A stretch of DNA of 11,596 nt, from the NCBI RefSeq assembly GCF_028209395.1, contig NZ_JAQLDQ010000035.1, forward strand, positions 1-11,596, in the 5' to 3' direction. The stretch's first letter is position 1; every line of letters starts with the position of its first letter. The notes under the pieces were generated by a model. That model had not been told where the DNA came from. It made no database searches and saw nothing but the letters and a program-made list of their open reading frames with translations. This document shows, piece by piece, positions 6,007-11,596 of the stretch. The stretch is from Collinsella aerofaciens. GTDB lineage: Bacteria; Actinomycetota; Coriobacteriia; Coriobacteriales; Coriobacteriaceae. The position numbers and the translations under genes are program-made.

Positions 6007-7302
6007 ATGATCCTCAATTTTTCATTTAAGAACTTTCAGAGCTTTCGAAATACTCAGCAGTTCTCGTTTGAACCGATTTCGAGCAAAAAGGAACTTGGGC
6101 CTGTGCGAGTGGCTGCGGTTTACGGCGCAAACGCGTCAGGCAAATCAAATTTCCTAAATGCTCTTTACTTTGTCTCTTACTTTGTTCGTACAGGTTATGC
6201 GGCAGGCGATGCGAATTCTCAAATACCCATCGTCCCCTTTTTACTTGACTCGGAATCCCGATCAAGTGACACAGAATTCTCGATAGATTTTATCGCTAGC
6301 AACTTAAAGTATGAGTTTTCATTTGGTGTGAACAAAAATGAGGTTAGATATGAAAACCTCACTGTGTATCGATCAAAACAGCCGTCCCTTCTCTATGACC
6401 GCTCTTCGATAAACGGGGAACAGTCAATTAAATTTGGTAGTACCTTTACAGGTGCAAAAAAACAACTTTGGGATATCACGCGCAATAATTCTTTGTTCTT
6501 ATCTGCCGCAGCGGCGGCTGGAAGTGATGTAATTCAACCCGTATTCACAGCTCTTGCCAATGACATCAATCTCTATGATGCAACGCATTATCTAGCAGAA
6601 CTCGCCACCATAAAAAAGCTGTTTATCAACGATGACGCTCGAGCTCAGATGCTATCTCAGCTCATTAAATATGCTGATATCGGAATTGACGGCATAGATG
6701 TCCGTCAAGCGGAAGGCGTCATGGGTTTAAAAGACTCACTCATTGGACTCGATGAGATTCCGGAAGAGGCACGTAATAAAATTGCAGAAGACTTTAAATT
6801 GTCGTTCGCTTATGACCTGTTCTTCCACCATAAAGGCTCGGGAGATGGCTTTTGGCTGGGCTCCGCCCATGAATCGGAGGGCACAAAAGCTGCGCTGGCG
6901 TTTTTCTCGGTAGCCTTACGTTCTTTAAGCAGTGGGGCCACAGCAGTAATTGACGAGCTTGATTCGAGCCTTCATCCTACGCTCCTGCGCGACTTCGTCT
7001 CACTGTTCGCCGATCCCGACACAAATCCAAAGGGCGCGCAGCTAATCTTCTCGACCCATGATGTCACCTTGATGACGCGAACCAGCCCTATGGAAGAGGT
7101 GCTTGAACGTGACCAGGTCTGGTTTGTGGAAAAGGACTCTGAAGGTGCTTCGCAATTAATTGCTGCGATGGAGTATTCGCCTCGTGCAAATGAGAATCTG
7201 GGGCGCAATTACTTAAACGGTGTCTATGTGCCGCTGCCCAACCCAAGTTTTCATCAACTTGTGGCCCAACTCATGAAGGAAGGTGCTGACATAGATGGCT
7301 AA
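6007..7302 (+). CDS. AAA/ABC-type ATPase of an RloAB/AbiL-like defence module
   Basis: A 431-aa ATPase of the OLD/RloA/AbiLi type (AAA_15/AAA_21-like). The N-terminus FSFKNFQSFRNTQQFSFEP is typical of these ATPases. Walker A is GANASGKS at residues 40-47. SEGTKAALAF (from residue 290) matches an ABC signature-like region. Walker B is TAVIDEL, with D316 and E317, followed by DSSLHP, and the switch histidine is in FSTHD (H351). The length is normal for the family and all ATPase motifs are intact. ATG 6007 is chosen because AAAAGGA lies 8 bases upstream. The stop overlaps the start of the RloB gene by 8 bases, so the two are translated together. In AbiL-type systems the ATPase is thought to sense infection and control the RloB nuclease; that role here is by analogy. 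Confidence 0.93.
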   Translation: MILNFSFKNFQSFRNTQQFSFEPISSKKELGPVRVAAVYGANASGKSNFLNALYFVSYFVRTGYAAGDANSQIPIVPFLLDSESRSSDTEFSIDFIASNLKYEFSFGVNKNEVRYENLTVYRSKQPSLLYDRSSINGEQSIKFGSTFTGAKKQLWDITRNNSLFLSAAAAAGSDVIQPVFTALANDINLYDATHYLAELATIKKLFINDDARAQMLSQLIKYADIGIDGIDVRQAEGVMGLKDSLIGLDEIPEEARNKIAEDFKLSFAYDLFFHHKGSGDGFWLGSAHESEGTKAALAFFSVALRSLSSGATAVIDELDSSLHPTLLRDFVSLFADPDTNPKGAQLIFSTHDVTLMTRTSPMEEVLERDQVWFVEKDSEGASQLIAAMEYSPRANENLGRNYLNGVYVPLPNPSFHQLVAQLMKEGADIDG

Positions 7303-7972
7303 AACAGAAAGGACGGGACTTGCTCGCGGCCGCAAAAAGCAGACAAGAGCCAAGCGAAAGCGCCACCTAATTGTGTCCAATGGAAAGGTGACCGAAACCG
7401 AATACTTTAACTTCCTTATTACTGAAATGGACGTTCGCGGAAGCGTGCGGTATCGGCATATTGACGGAGACCCTTTGAAGGTGGCCAAGCAGCTTTCGCG
7501 AGAGCTCGATTCAGATAAAAAGGCCGTTAAAGCAGGCGAAATCGAAGCATTGAGTTCCGCATGGATCGTAGTCGATTCAGATGAATTCAGAAACCTAGCC
7601 GCAGCAGAACGAGAAGCAAAGACAAAGGGAGTTAGGCTCGCGATCTCCAACCCATGCTTTGAAGTATGGCTTATCGATCATGTCTCACCATGCCCGGAAA
7701 CTTTTGCATCGACGCCACAATGTGAGAAAAGAGCGCGCGACCTTGGCGTTCTAAAATCTACTGACCCCAACAGGTCTTCCGCGTCAAAGTTCAAGTCGGT
7801 AAATCTCGAAATGATTGACGGCAACAAGGGCCAGGCTTTGACCAATGCCGCAAAGCACAATACGGATAATAAACGTCGTGCAAGAGAATTGAATCCGGAC
7901 AACGTTGCCGCCTATCAAGTATGGACAGACTTGCCTGATCTTGTAGATGACGTATTTGGGTCGGGTAACTAG
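7295..7972 (+). CDS. rloB: RloB/AbiLii family protein, TOPRIM-type putative nuclease
   Basis: A 225-aa protein with a strongly basic N-terminus (residues 10-23). It then shows the RloB pattern: IVSNGKVTETEYF, with the TOPRIM glutamate as E34; WIVVDSDEF, with the DxD pair D94 and D96; and SNPCFEVWL at 118-126. The usual form of the first motif is GE.TE, and the present GKVTE keeps the Glu. The size is right for the family. RloB with its ATPase partner makes up AbiL/RloAB systems, in which the TOPRIM protein is the likely nucleic-acid-cutting effector. The ATG overlaps the end of the ATPase gene by 8 bases, with a GGAAGG-type ribosome binding site about 11 bases upstream inside that gene. An out-of-frame ATG at 7947 would overlap its end, but the next gene more likely starts at 8034. 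Confidence 0.93.
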   Translation: MAKTERTGLARGRKKQTRAKRKRHLIVSNGKVTETEYFNFLITEMDVRGSVRYRHIDGDPLKVAKQLSRELDSDKKAVKAGEIEALSSAWIVVDSDEFRNLAAAEREAKTKGVRLAISNPCFEVWLIDHVSPCPETFASTPQCEKRARDLGVLKSTDPNRSSASKFKSVNLEMIDGNKGQALTNAAKHNTDNKRRARELNPDNVAAYQVWTDLPDLVDDVFGSGN

Positions 7973-8033
7973 TGTGATTCAACCCGCGTTAGGGGGCAGG
8001 CTTTTAACTCAAAAAGTTGTAAACGAGGTAGCA

Positions 8034-8639
8034 ATGCTTTGGAGCTATGTTCAGCTAGATGACGGCACTCAGCTTGCCTACTCAGAGACAAGAGATGACG
8101 GGACCGTTCGCGTAGCCGTCGAGCGTCCGGTTGACCTTGGCTCTGACCATGCGGAATGCTTCTTGCCTGCGGTTAATTGGTTCAATGTCGAAGGTTTTTC
8201 TACTGACGATCTGGATTTTTTGACCGAGTTCGTCAGATCAAACGCTCCGTTTATCTTCGAGCTTGCAGAACGGCAAAAGCCGGACCGGCGGTTTCGGCGC
8301 TGGCCCCCTGACGCTCTACTGTTGAACGGAAAATATCCCATGATTTCGCCTTCCGACATATCCACCGTCGCCTCCCGCGTGCTGGCTCAATACGACGTCA
8401 GCGAAGCCTATTTATTTGGCTCGTTTGCCCGAGGCGAGCAAACGCCCGATAGCGATATTGACTTGCGCCTAGTCTGCGGCAACACCATGACGTTCGGCAC
8501 GCTTTACGAACTCACCCATGAGCTCGAGAGGGAACTTGGGCGAAAGGTTGATATCGTCACCAACCCACCAGAGCACATGCGCCCGGCATTCCGCAAAAGC
8601 ATCGAGCAAGATGAGGTGCGTGTCTATGAAGCTCTGTAA
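8034..8639 (+). CDS. nucleotidyltransferase-domain protein, MNT antitoxin-like, with extra N-terminal domain
   Basis: A 201-aa protein in two parts. Residues 1 to about 85 form a domain starting MLWSYVQLDDGTQLAYSETR, of a kind I recall from Firmicutes and Coriobacteriia antitoxin-like genes. Residues about 100-201 are a minimal nucleotidyltransferase: GSFARG at 129-134, SDIDL with D141 and D143, and a third carboxylate D173 in KVDIV, so the active site is complete. Such MNT proteins usually inhibit a HEPN toxin by AMPylating it, but no HEPN gene follows; the next full gene is a DUF3990 toxin. ATG 8034 has GAGG 5 to 6 bases upstream. The longer frame from ATG 7947 would overlap rloB and add a poor N-terminus. 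The first 12 codons match those of the gene at 10188 almost base for base. Confidence 0.85.
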   Translation: MLWSYVQLDDGTQLAYSETRDDGTVRVAVERPVDLGSDHAECFLPAVNWFNVEGFSTDDLDFLTEFVRSNAPFIFELAERQKPDRRFRRWPPDALLLNGKYPMISPSDISTVASRVLAQYDVSEAYLFGSFARGEQTPDSDIDLRLVCGNTMTFGTLYELTHELERELGRKVDIVTNPPEHMRPAFRKSIEQDEVRVYEAL

Positions 8640-8733
8640 GCAGGACGAGGCGTTAGTGTGCTCCGGCATGATCAGCAAGTCTGAATTTTGTCGCATACTT
8701 CCGGACTCGGCGAGCCTTAGAAGCAAGTATTGA
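8626..8733 (+). CDS. possible short ORF or gene remnant after the nucleotidyltransferase
   Basis: A 35-codon frame, MKLCKQDEALVCSGMISKSE onward to a TGA-free end at TGA 8731-8733, overlaps the end of the nucleotidyltransferase gene by 14 bases. GAGG lies 9 bases before its ATG. The position is where a toxin partner would be expected. It is too short to be HEPN and may be a decayed or truncated partner, or nothing. Weakly supported. Confidence 0.25.
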   Translation: MKLCKQDEALVCSGMISKSEFCRILPDSASLRSKY

Positions 8734-8772
8734 ACTCAAACTCGGTTCCAGACACCCTCTTGCTATTTGAAT

Positions 8773-8825
8773 ACAGGTATCGCTCTAGCGATAGTATGTT
8801 ATACTATCGCTAGAGCGATACCTGT
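8773..8825. promoter_or_regulatory. perfect 25-bp-arm palindrome, probable operator/promoter of the DUF3990 toxin-antitoxin operon
   Basis: The left arm (8773-8797) and right arm (8801-8825) are exact inverted copies around a 3-base spacer (gtt). Each arm contains its own palindrome of TATCGCT, two bases, AGCGATA, giving four copies of the 7-base half-site (8778-8784, 8787-8793, 8805-8811, 8814-8820). The two inner palindromes have centres 27 bp apart. TATACT at 8800-8805 and TAGTAT at 8792-8797 are -10-like. TTGAAT at 8767-8772 is -35-like but 19 bp from TAGTAT. The right arm ends immediately before the ribosome binding site TAGGAG (8826-8831). Double operator binding by the HTH antitoxin is the likely role; a leader hairpin is the alternative. 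Confidence 0.8.
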
Positions 8826-8837
8826 TAGGAGACTCGC

Positions 8838-9506
8838 GTGGAACTGTGGCATGGTTCTCAGAAAATCATTGAGACTCCCCAGCTTGGCCTGGGGAAAATC
8901 CATAACGACTATGGACAGGGATTCTATTGCACAGAGAGCCTCGACCTTGCAAGGGAATGGGCATGCTCGCGCGATGCCGATGGCTTTGCGAATCGCTATG
9001 AACTCGATATAGCCGATCTCAAAGTTCTCGACTTGCTATCGCCGCAATATTGCGTCCTGCATTGGATAGCGTTGCTCGTTGAGCATCGTTCTTTTCGCAA
9101 AGATACCGCCATTGCCGCGGGGGCGTGCGAATATCTCCATGATCACTTTCTACCTCAGACGAGCACTTGCGACGTAATAAGGGGGTGGCGTGCGGACGAC
9201 TCGTACTTTAGCTATGCCAGAGCTTTTGTAAACAATACGATCACCGTCGATCAGCTTGGACGATCTATGAGGCTCGGTAACCTGGGGGAGCAGATTGTGC
9301 TCAAAAGCGAGCGTGCGTTTAAGAGCATTCGTTTTGCTGGATTTGAACGTGCGCAGCAAGCTCTGTATGGTCCATTGGCCAAGGAACGAGATGAAGCGGC
9401 AAGGGCGCAGTATAGGGAGCTCCTTGCCGAAAACCCGTTTGAGGGAATACGTATCGTCGATATCATTCGAGAGGGGATGACGGGCGATGACCTACGCCTA
9501 CAGTGA
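8838..9506 (+). CDS. DUF3990 protein, ADP-ribosyltransferase-fold putative toxin
   Basis: A 222-aa protein. The N-terminus MELWHGSQKIIETP carries the WHGS motif (residues 4-7). DYGQGFYCTES follows (residues 24-34, with the GFY.T motif), and the later ART-type motif is GEQIVLKSERAF (E151, Q152). This is the DUF3990 pattern, an ADP-ribosyltransferase-like fold found as the toxin of toxin-antitoxin pairs. All three motif regions are present, so it may be active; the target is unknown. The start is GTG 8838, with TAGGAG 6 bases upstream. It follows the large palindrome and its end overlaps the HTH antitoxin gene by 20 bases, which implies coupled expression, toxin gene first. The competing frame from 8767 runs through the palindrome and is a shadow. 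Confidence 0.88.
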   Translation: MELWHGSQKIIETPQLGLGKIHNDYGQGFYCTESLDLAREWACSRDADGFANRYELDIADLKVLDLLSPQYCVLHWIALLVEHRSFRKDTAIAAGACEYLHDHFLPQTSTCDVIRGWRADDSYFSYARAFVNNTITVDQLGRSMRLGNLGEQIVLKSERAFKSIRFAGFERAQQALYGPLAKERDEAARAQYRELLAENPFEGIRIVDIIREGMTGDDLRLQ

Positions 9507-10176
9507 GATGTATCTCGAGGATGCAATGAGAACGCTGGGCGAGGCGGTCGATTTTGCTCTCTGTGACCAAGGGCTGACTCCAGCCGAGTTGACGGCGATC
9601 ATGTCGAACGCTCTTGAGATGAAACAGTTTGAGCGCGGTATGCCTCGCGTCGTCTGCGGCATGGCGGGCGACGAGCTCGCGCGCGATATTATCGCCCATG
9701 CGGGACTGACCCCCGTCAGATGTAGGGAGACCTATCCGTTCGACCGTTCGCCTCAGTATTGGGCGGGGTGGGTTATGGCCTATACGCAATGGATGAGCAG
9801 CTTGGGCTTTAATAAGCTACTCGAAGTCGCTCCGCTCGATTGGATCATCGGCTCGTACCATCCGCTCCACGAGGCCTCCGAAGATAAATTCGCCCAGATT
9901 GTCATCGAAAAATGGAACAACGCCCAAGCGGACAAAAAGGGCCTCAAGGCGGCACGAAAGGCTGCCGGACTAACGCAAAAACAGCTCGCCGCCCAATCGG
10001 GGGTTAAGCTTCGCGCCATACAACTCTACGAGCAGAACCAGCTCGACCTACGCCGCGCCTCGGTTTCCTCGGCATTGGCGCTTGCAGACACCCTAAACTG
10101 CACCATCGAAGACCTCGTCTGGCAACCGATTGCTCTGGAGTACGACTCGCAGGCTATTTCGTCTGTAAAGCTATAG
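9487..10176 (+). CDS. HTH (XRE-type) antitoxin/regulator paired with DUF3990
   Basis: A 229-aa protein in three parts. Residues about 4-70 (SEMYLEDAMRTLGEAVDFAL) resemble the DUF3791-like domains that accompany DUF3990. Residues about 81-145 (SPQYWAGWVMAYTQWMSSL) form a Trp/Tyr-rich helical segment seen in the same family. Residues 152-211 form an XRE helix-turn-helix (LKAARKAAGLTQKQLAAQSG, then VKLRAIQLYEQNQ). The likely roles are toxin neutralisation through the N-terminal parts and autorepression by HTH binding to the 8773-8825 palindrome. The ATG overlaps the toxin gene by 20 bases, and GAGGGG lies 10 bases upstream. The protein is longer than typical standalone HTH antitoxins because the binding and DNA-binding parts are fused. 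Confidence 0.88.
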   Translation: MTYAYSEMYLEDAMRTLGEAVDFALCDQGLTPAELTAIMSNALEMKQFERGMPRVVCGMAGDELARDIIAHAGLTPVRCRETYPFDRSPQYWAGWVMAYTQWMSSLGFNKLLEVAPLDWIIGSYHPLHEASEDKFAQIVIEKWNNAQADKKGLKAARKAAGLTQKQLAAQSGVKLRAIQLYEQNQLDLRRASVSSALALADTLNCTIEDLVWQPIALEYDSQAISSVKL

Positions 10177-10187
10177 AGGAGTCAGAC

Positions 10188-10373
10188 ATGCCTTGGAGCC
10201 ATGTTCAACAAGATGACGGCGCTGATTGCGTTGCTCAAGAAGATCATTCAACTTCGCACGTGGCAAATACAGCATCACCGATTTTGCTCGGCGGCACCAC
10301 GTCAATCGACGAAGCTATTCGGCTGACCATTTCGAACATGCCCAACGCGCTCAGGCTCTTGGAGAACTCATGA
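10188..10373 (+). CDS. 61-aa putative antitoxin of the Doc-like toxin
   Basis: A small protein, MPWSHVQQDDGADCVAQEDH at the start and SIDEAIRLTISNMPNALRLL near the end. It lies directly before a Doc/Fic gene and overlaps it by 4 bases (ATGA, 10370-10373), the classic antitoxin-first layout. AGGAG lies 6 bases before ATG 10188, right after the HTH gene (11-base gap), so both TA units may share one transcript. It lacks a recognisable Phd DNA-binding domain, so it is probably a direct inhibitor only. Its C-terminal helical third could be the Doc-binding part, by analogy with Phd. The first 12 codons nearly duplicate those of the nucleotidyltransferase gene at 8034. Confidence 0.75.
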   Translation: MPWSHVQQDDGADCVAQEDHSTSHVANTASPILLGGTTSIDEAIRLTISNMPNALRLLENS

Positions 10374-10885
10374 TGGCGGACACGAAGCCGGGAGCGCATC
10401 CGTTCGCGCCGCTCGTGCTCGATGATGCCGGTTCGCTCGAAGATATGGCCGCGGCCGTGATGCGCCTGCACAGTACGCTGATGACGGTCGGGCGCTGCTA
10501 TACAACCGACGCCACAGGCGACCGGGCCGCGCTTGAGCTTGGACGCGTCGAGTCCGTGCTTGCGGGTGCATTCTGTACGATATTCGGTCAATCGCCGGCC
10601 GATCGCTTCGCAGACATCTTTGACCAGGTCACCTACGTGGCCGAGCACATGGTCAAGGACCACATCTTTGAAGACGGTAACAAACGAACCAGCCTTGTCT
10701 TTGCGTTGTCCGTCTTAAGGTTCGCAGGCACTCCGGTCGTGCTGTCTGACAGCCCCGAACCAAAAGACAACCAGTACTACGCCTGGATCCAGGACCTCGT
10801 TTCCAGTCGCCGCACGAACAGCGAGCTAGCCGAAGAGCTGCGCTGCGGATTCGTTGCGGGCACGGGCGATCTGTCGCTCGTATAG
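10370..10885 (+). CDS. doc: Fic/Doc-family toxin
   Basis: A 171-aa Fic-fold protein with the active-site motif HIFEDGNKR at residues 98-106. The Lys in place of the second Gly of the AMP-transferring Fic motif (HxFx[D/E]GNGR) makes it Doc-type; phage P1 Doc phosphorylates EF-Tu to stop translation. The catalytic His, the acidic residue, and the Asn-Lys-Arg are all present, so it should be active. The start is ATG 10370 (or the adjacent ATG 10373), with GGAG 5 or 8 bases upstream inside the 61-aa gene. The frame is open further upstream to 10226, but that part overlaps the antitoxin gene and is a shadow. The residues before the motif (FADIFDQVTYVAEHMVKD) match the usual Doc helix. No clear terminator lies in the 45 bases before the next gene. 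Confidence 0.9.
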   Translation: MMADTKPGAHPFAPLVLDDAGSLEDMAAAVMRLHSTLMTVGRCYTTDATGDRAALELGRVESVLAGAFCTIFGQSPADRFADIFDQVTYVAEHMVKDHIFEDGNKRTSLVFALSVLRFAGTPVVLSDSPEPKDNQYYAWIQDLVSSRRTNSELAEELRCGFVAGTGDLSLV

Positions 10886-10930
10886 AATCTAAGCATCCGC
10901 ACGCCGGTTAATGAATTGATTGGACGCCAC

Positions 10931-11596
10931 ATGGAACTCCCTAGCACCCTGTGCAGCAATGTCTACGACTTTGCGTTTTGCCCCGAGCCCTGCTACGACC
11001 GTCTGGTCGATCTCGCCGACCCCGAGGACTGGGGTCCCGGCAACCGCATCCTCAAAAACTACCTGTCGTTTTCGTTTAGCCGCGCGGTGTTCCTGACCGA
11101 GCGTGACTTGGACCAGACCGGGCCGTCCAACCTGCCGCTGGTGTTCGACGATGACCGCTGCCTGTTCAATACCGGCCTGTACACGCGTCGCTACGAGACC
11201 ATCTACGGCCTGTTTGAGCCCAACACCAAGCCCGACGCGCGCCAGCGCTGGTTTTTGAAGGGCTTCTTTAAGGAGAGCGACCCCATGCTGGTCTCGTTTG
11301 AGTACCTGCCGTGCCGCGTGCGCTTTGCCGAGGACCCCTCCGAGCTGGTCTTTGACTATCGACTGCCCATCCGCTCCAACATCGACCACATTCTGGGCGA
11401 CGAGGAGAACCTTACGCGCATCCCCGCCAGCCTGATGGGGGAGGACAACTCGCTGCTGCTGCGCCGCGCTTTTGAGGGCGCCGTCGTCGAGGCCGCCCGC
11501 CGCGCCGCCGCAAACTACACGCTCGCTCATATGACCCAATCCACTGTCAAGGGCCACAATGGCCCCGCCGACCGCTTGCAATCGGTCGGCGGGGCC
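10931..11596 (+). CDS. DUF3825 protein, 5' part (runs off the window)
   Basis: 222 codons are visible without a stop. The order of motifs VYDFAF, LADPEDWG, ILKNYLSFSFSRAV, FNTGLYTRRYETIYGLFEPN and RWFLKGF is the DUF3825 pattern. In other proteins this domain can accompany OST-HTH/LOTUS domains and is suspected of a role in RNA metabolism; here it stands alone. ATG 10931 has only a weak GGA ahead; an in-frame TTG at 10916 is an alternative. Codon use is strongly GC-rich, like a resident chromosomal gene, so this gene probably marks the right border of the island. The last 36 visible bases form a perfect hairpin, so the coding sequence probably stops just past the window. The long minus-strand frame (11581-10889) is its shadow. 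Confidence 0.85.
   Translation, partial: MELPSTLCSNVYDFAFCPEPCYDRLVDLADPEDWGPGNRILKNYLSFSFSRAVFLTERDLDQTGPSNLPLVFDDDRCLFNTGLYTRRYETIYGLFEPNTKPDARQRWFLKGFFKESDPMLVSFEYLPCRVRFAEDPSELVFDYRLPIRSNIDHILGDEENLTRIPASLMGEDNSLLLRRAFEGAVVEAARRAAANYTLAHMTQSTVKGHNGPADRLQSVGGA
11561..11596 (+). terminator. perfect 14-bp GC-rich hairpin at the window end
   Basis: GGCCCCGCCGACCG (11561-11574) and CGGTCGGCGGGGCC (11583-11596) pair perfectly around an 8-base loop. This is the shape of an intrinsic terminator stem, but any T tract lies outside the window, and the DUF3825 reading frame is still open through it. Confidence 0.6.

Noticed and set aside
8773..8825. CRISPR repeat or transposon end
   Set aside because: There is a single palindromic unit, no spacers, no transposase and no second copy in the window.
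8767..9012. 81-aa plus-strand frame across the palindrome
   Set aside because: Its first half is translated palindrome and its second half overlaps the DUF3990 gene in another frame.
10226..10369. Upstream extension of the Doc-like protein to ATG 10226
   Set aside because: It would overlap the 61-aa gene out of frame, has no ribosome binding site, and the ATG at 10370 is well placed.
10889..11581. 230-aa minus-strand frame
   Set aside because: Lies opposite the DUF3825 coding sequence, whose motifs are clear; a shadow frame.

Overview
The window looks like the accessory, defence-rich part of a GC-rich actinobacterial chromosome, most likely a gut Coriobacteriia of the Collinsella/Olsenella type. 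The reasons are the IS21-type transposase relic at the left edge, a GC-rich LPKTG cell-wall protein of a style common in that class, and a DUF3825 gene at the right edge. The genus is inferred from memory of protein families, not from a search. Base composition is patchy. The two ends and the LPKTG gene (about 2640-3750) are GC-rich, while about 300-2600 and 3750-7000 are AT-rich, as in an island built from several acquisitions.

Layout, left to right. (1) 1-300: frameshifted remnant of an IS21 istA gene. (2) 363-668: small unknown protein. (3) 829-2394: a two-gene operon, a soluble 314-aa protein followed by a four-helix membrane protein. It sits behind a promoter region holding two inverted repeats and resembles RexAB or Kiwa in layout only. 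It is the best candidate for an undescribed system. (4) 2645-3751: secreted, sortase-anchored protein. (5) 3752-4091: non-coding stretch with one hairpin. (6) 5245-4092 on the minus strand: two genes overlapping at TAATG, either a coupled pair or one nuclease-like gene split by a frameshift. (7) 5741-5400, minus: small unknown protein. (8) 6007-7972: an ABC-type ATPase gene overlapping a RloB/TOPRIM gene, i.e. an RloAB/AbiL-type anti-phage module. (9) 8034-10885: three toxin-antitoxin-like units. These are a nucleotidyltransferase gene without an obvious HEPN partner, a DUF3990 ADP-ribosyltransferase-fold toxin with an HTH antitoxin behind a perfect 25-bp-arm palindrome, and a 61-aa protein with a Doc-like toxin. 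(10) 10931-11596: the 5' part of a DUF3825 gene, whose visible end is a perfect 14-bp hairpin.

How the genes fit together: AbiL-type systems abort infection, and the TA units would add abortive and island-maintenance functions. The two unnamed operons (829-2394 and 4092-5245) lie where uncharacterised defence genes are usually found. The nucleotidyltransferase and the 61-aa partner of Doc share an almost identical first 12 codons, although the rest of the proteins is unrelated. This points to exchange of a 5' module between antitoxin genes.
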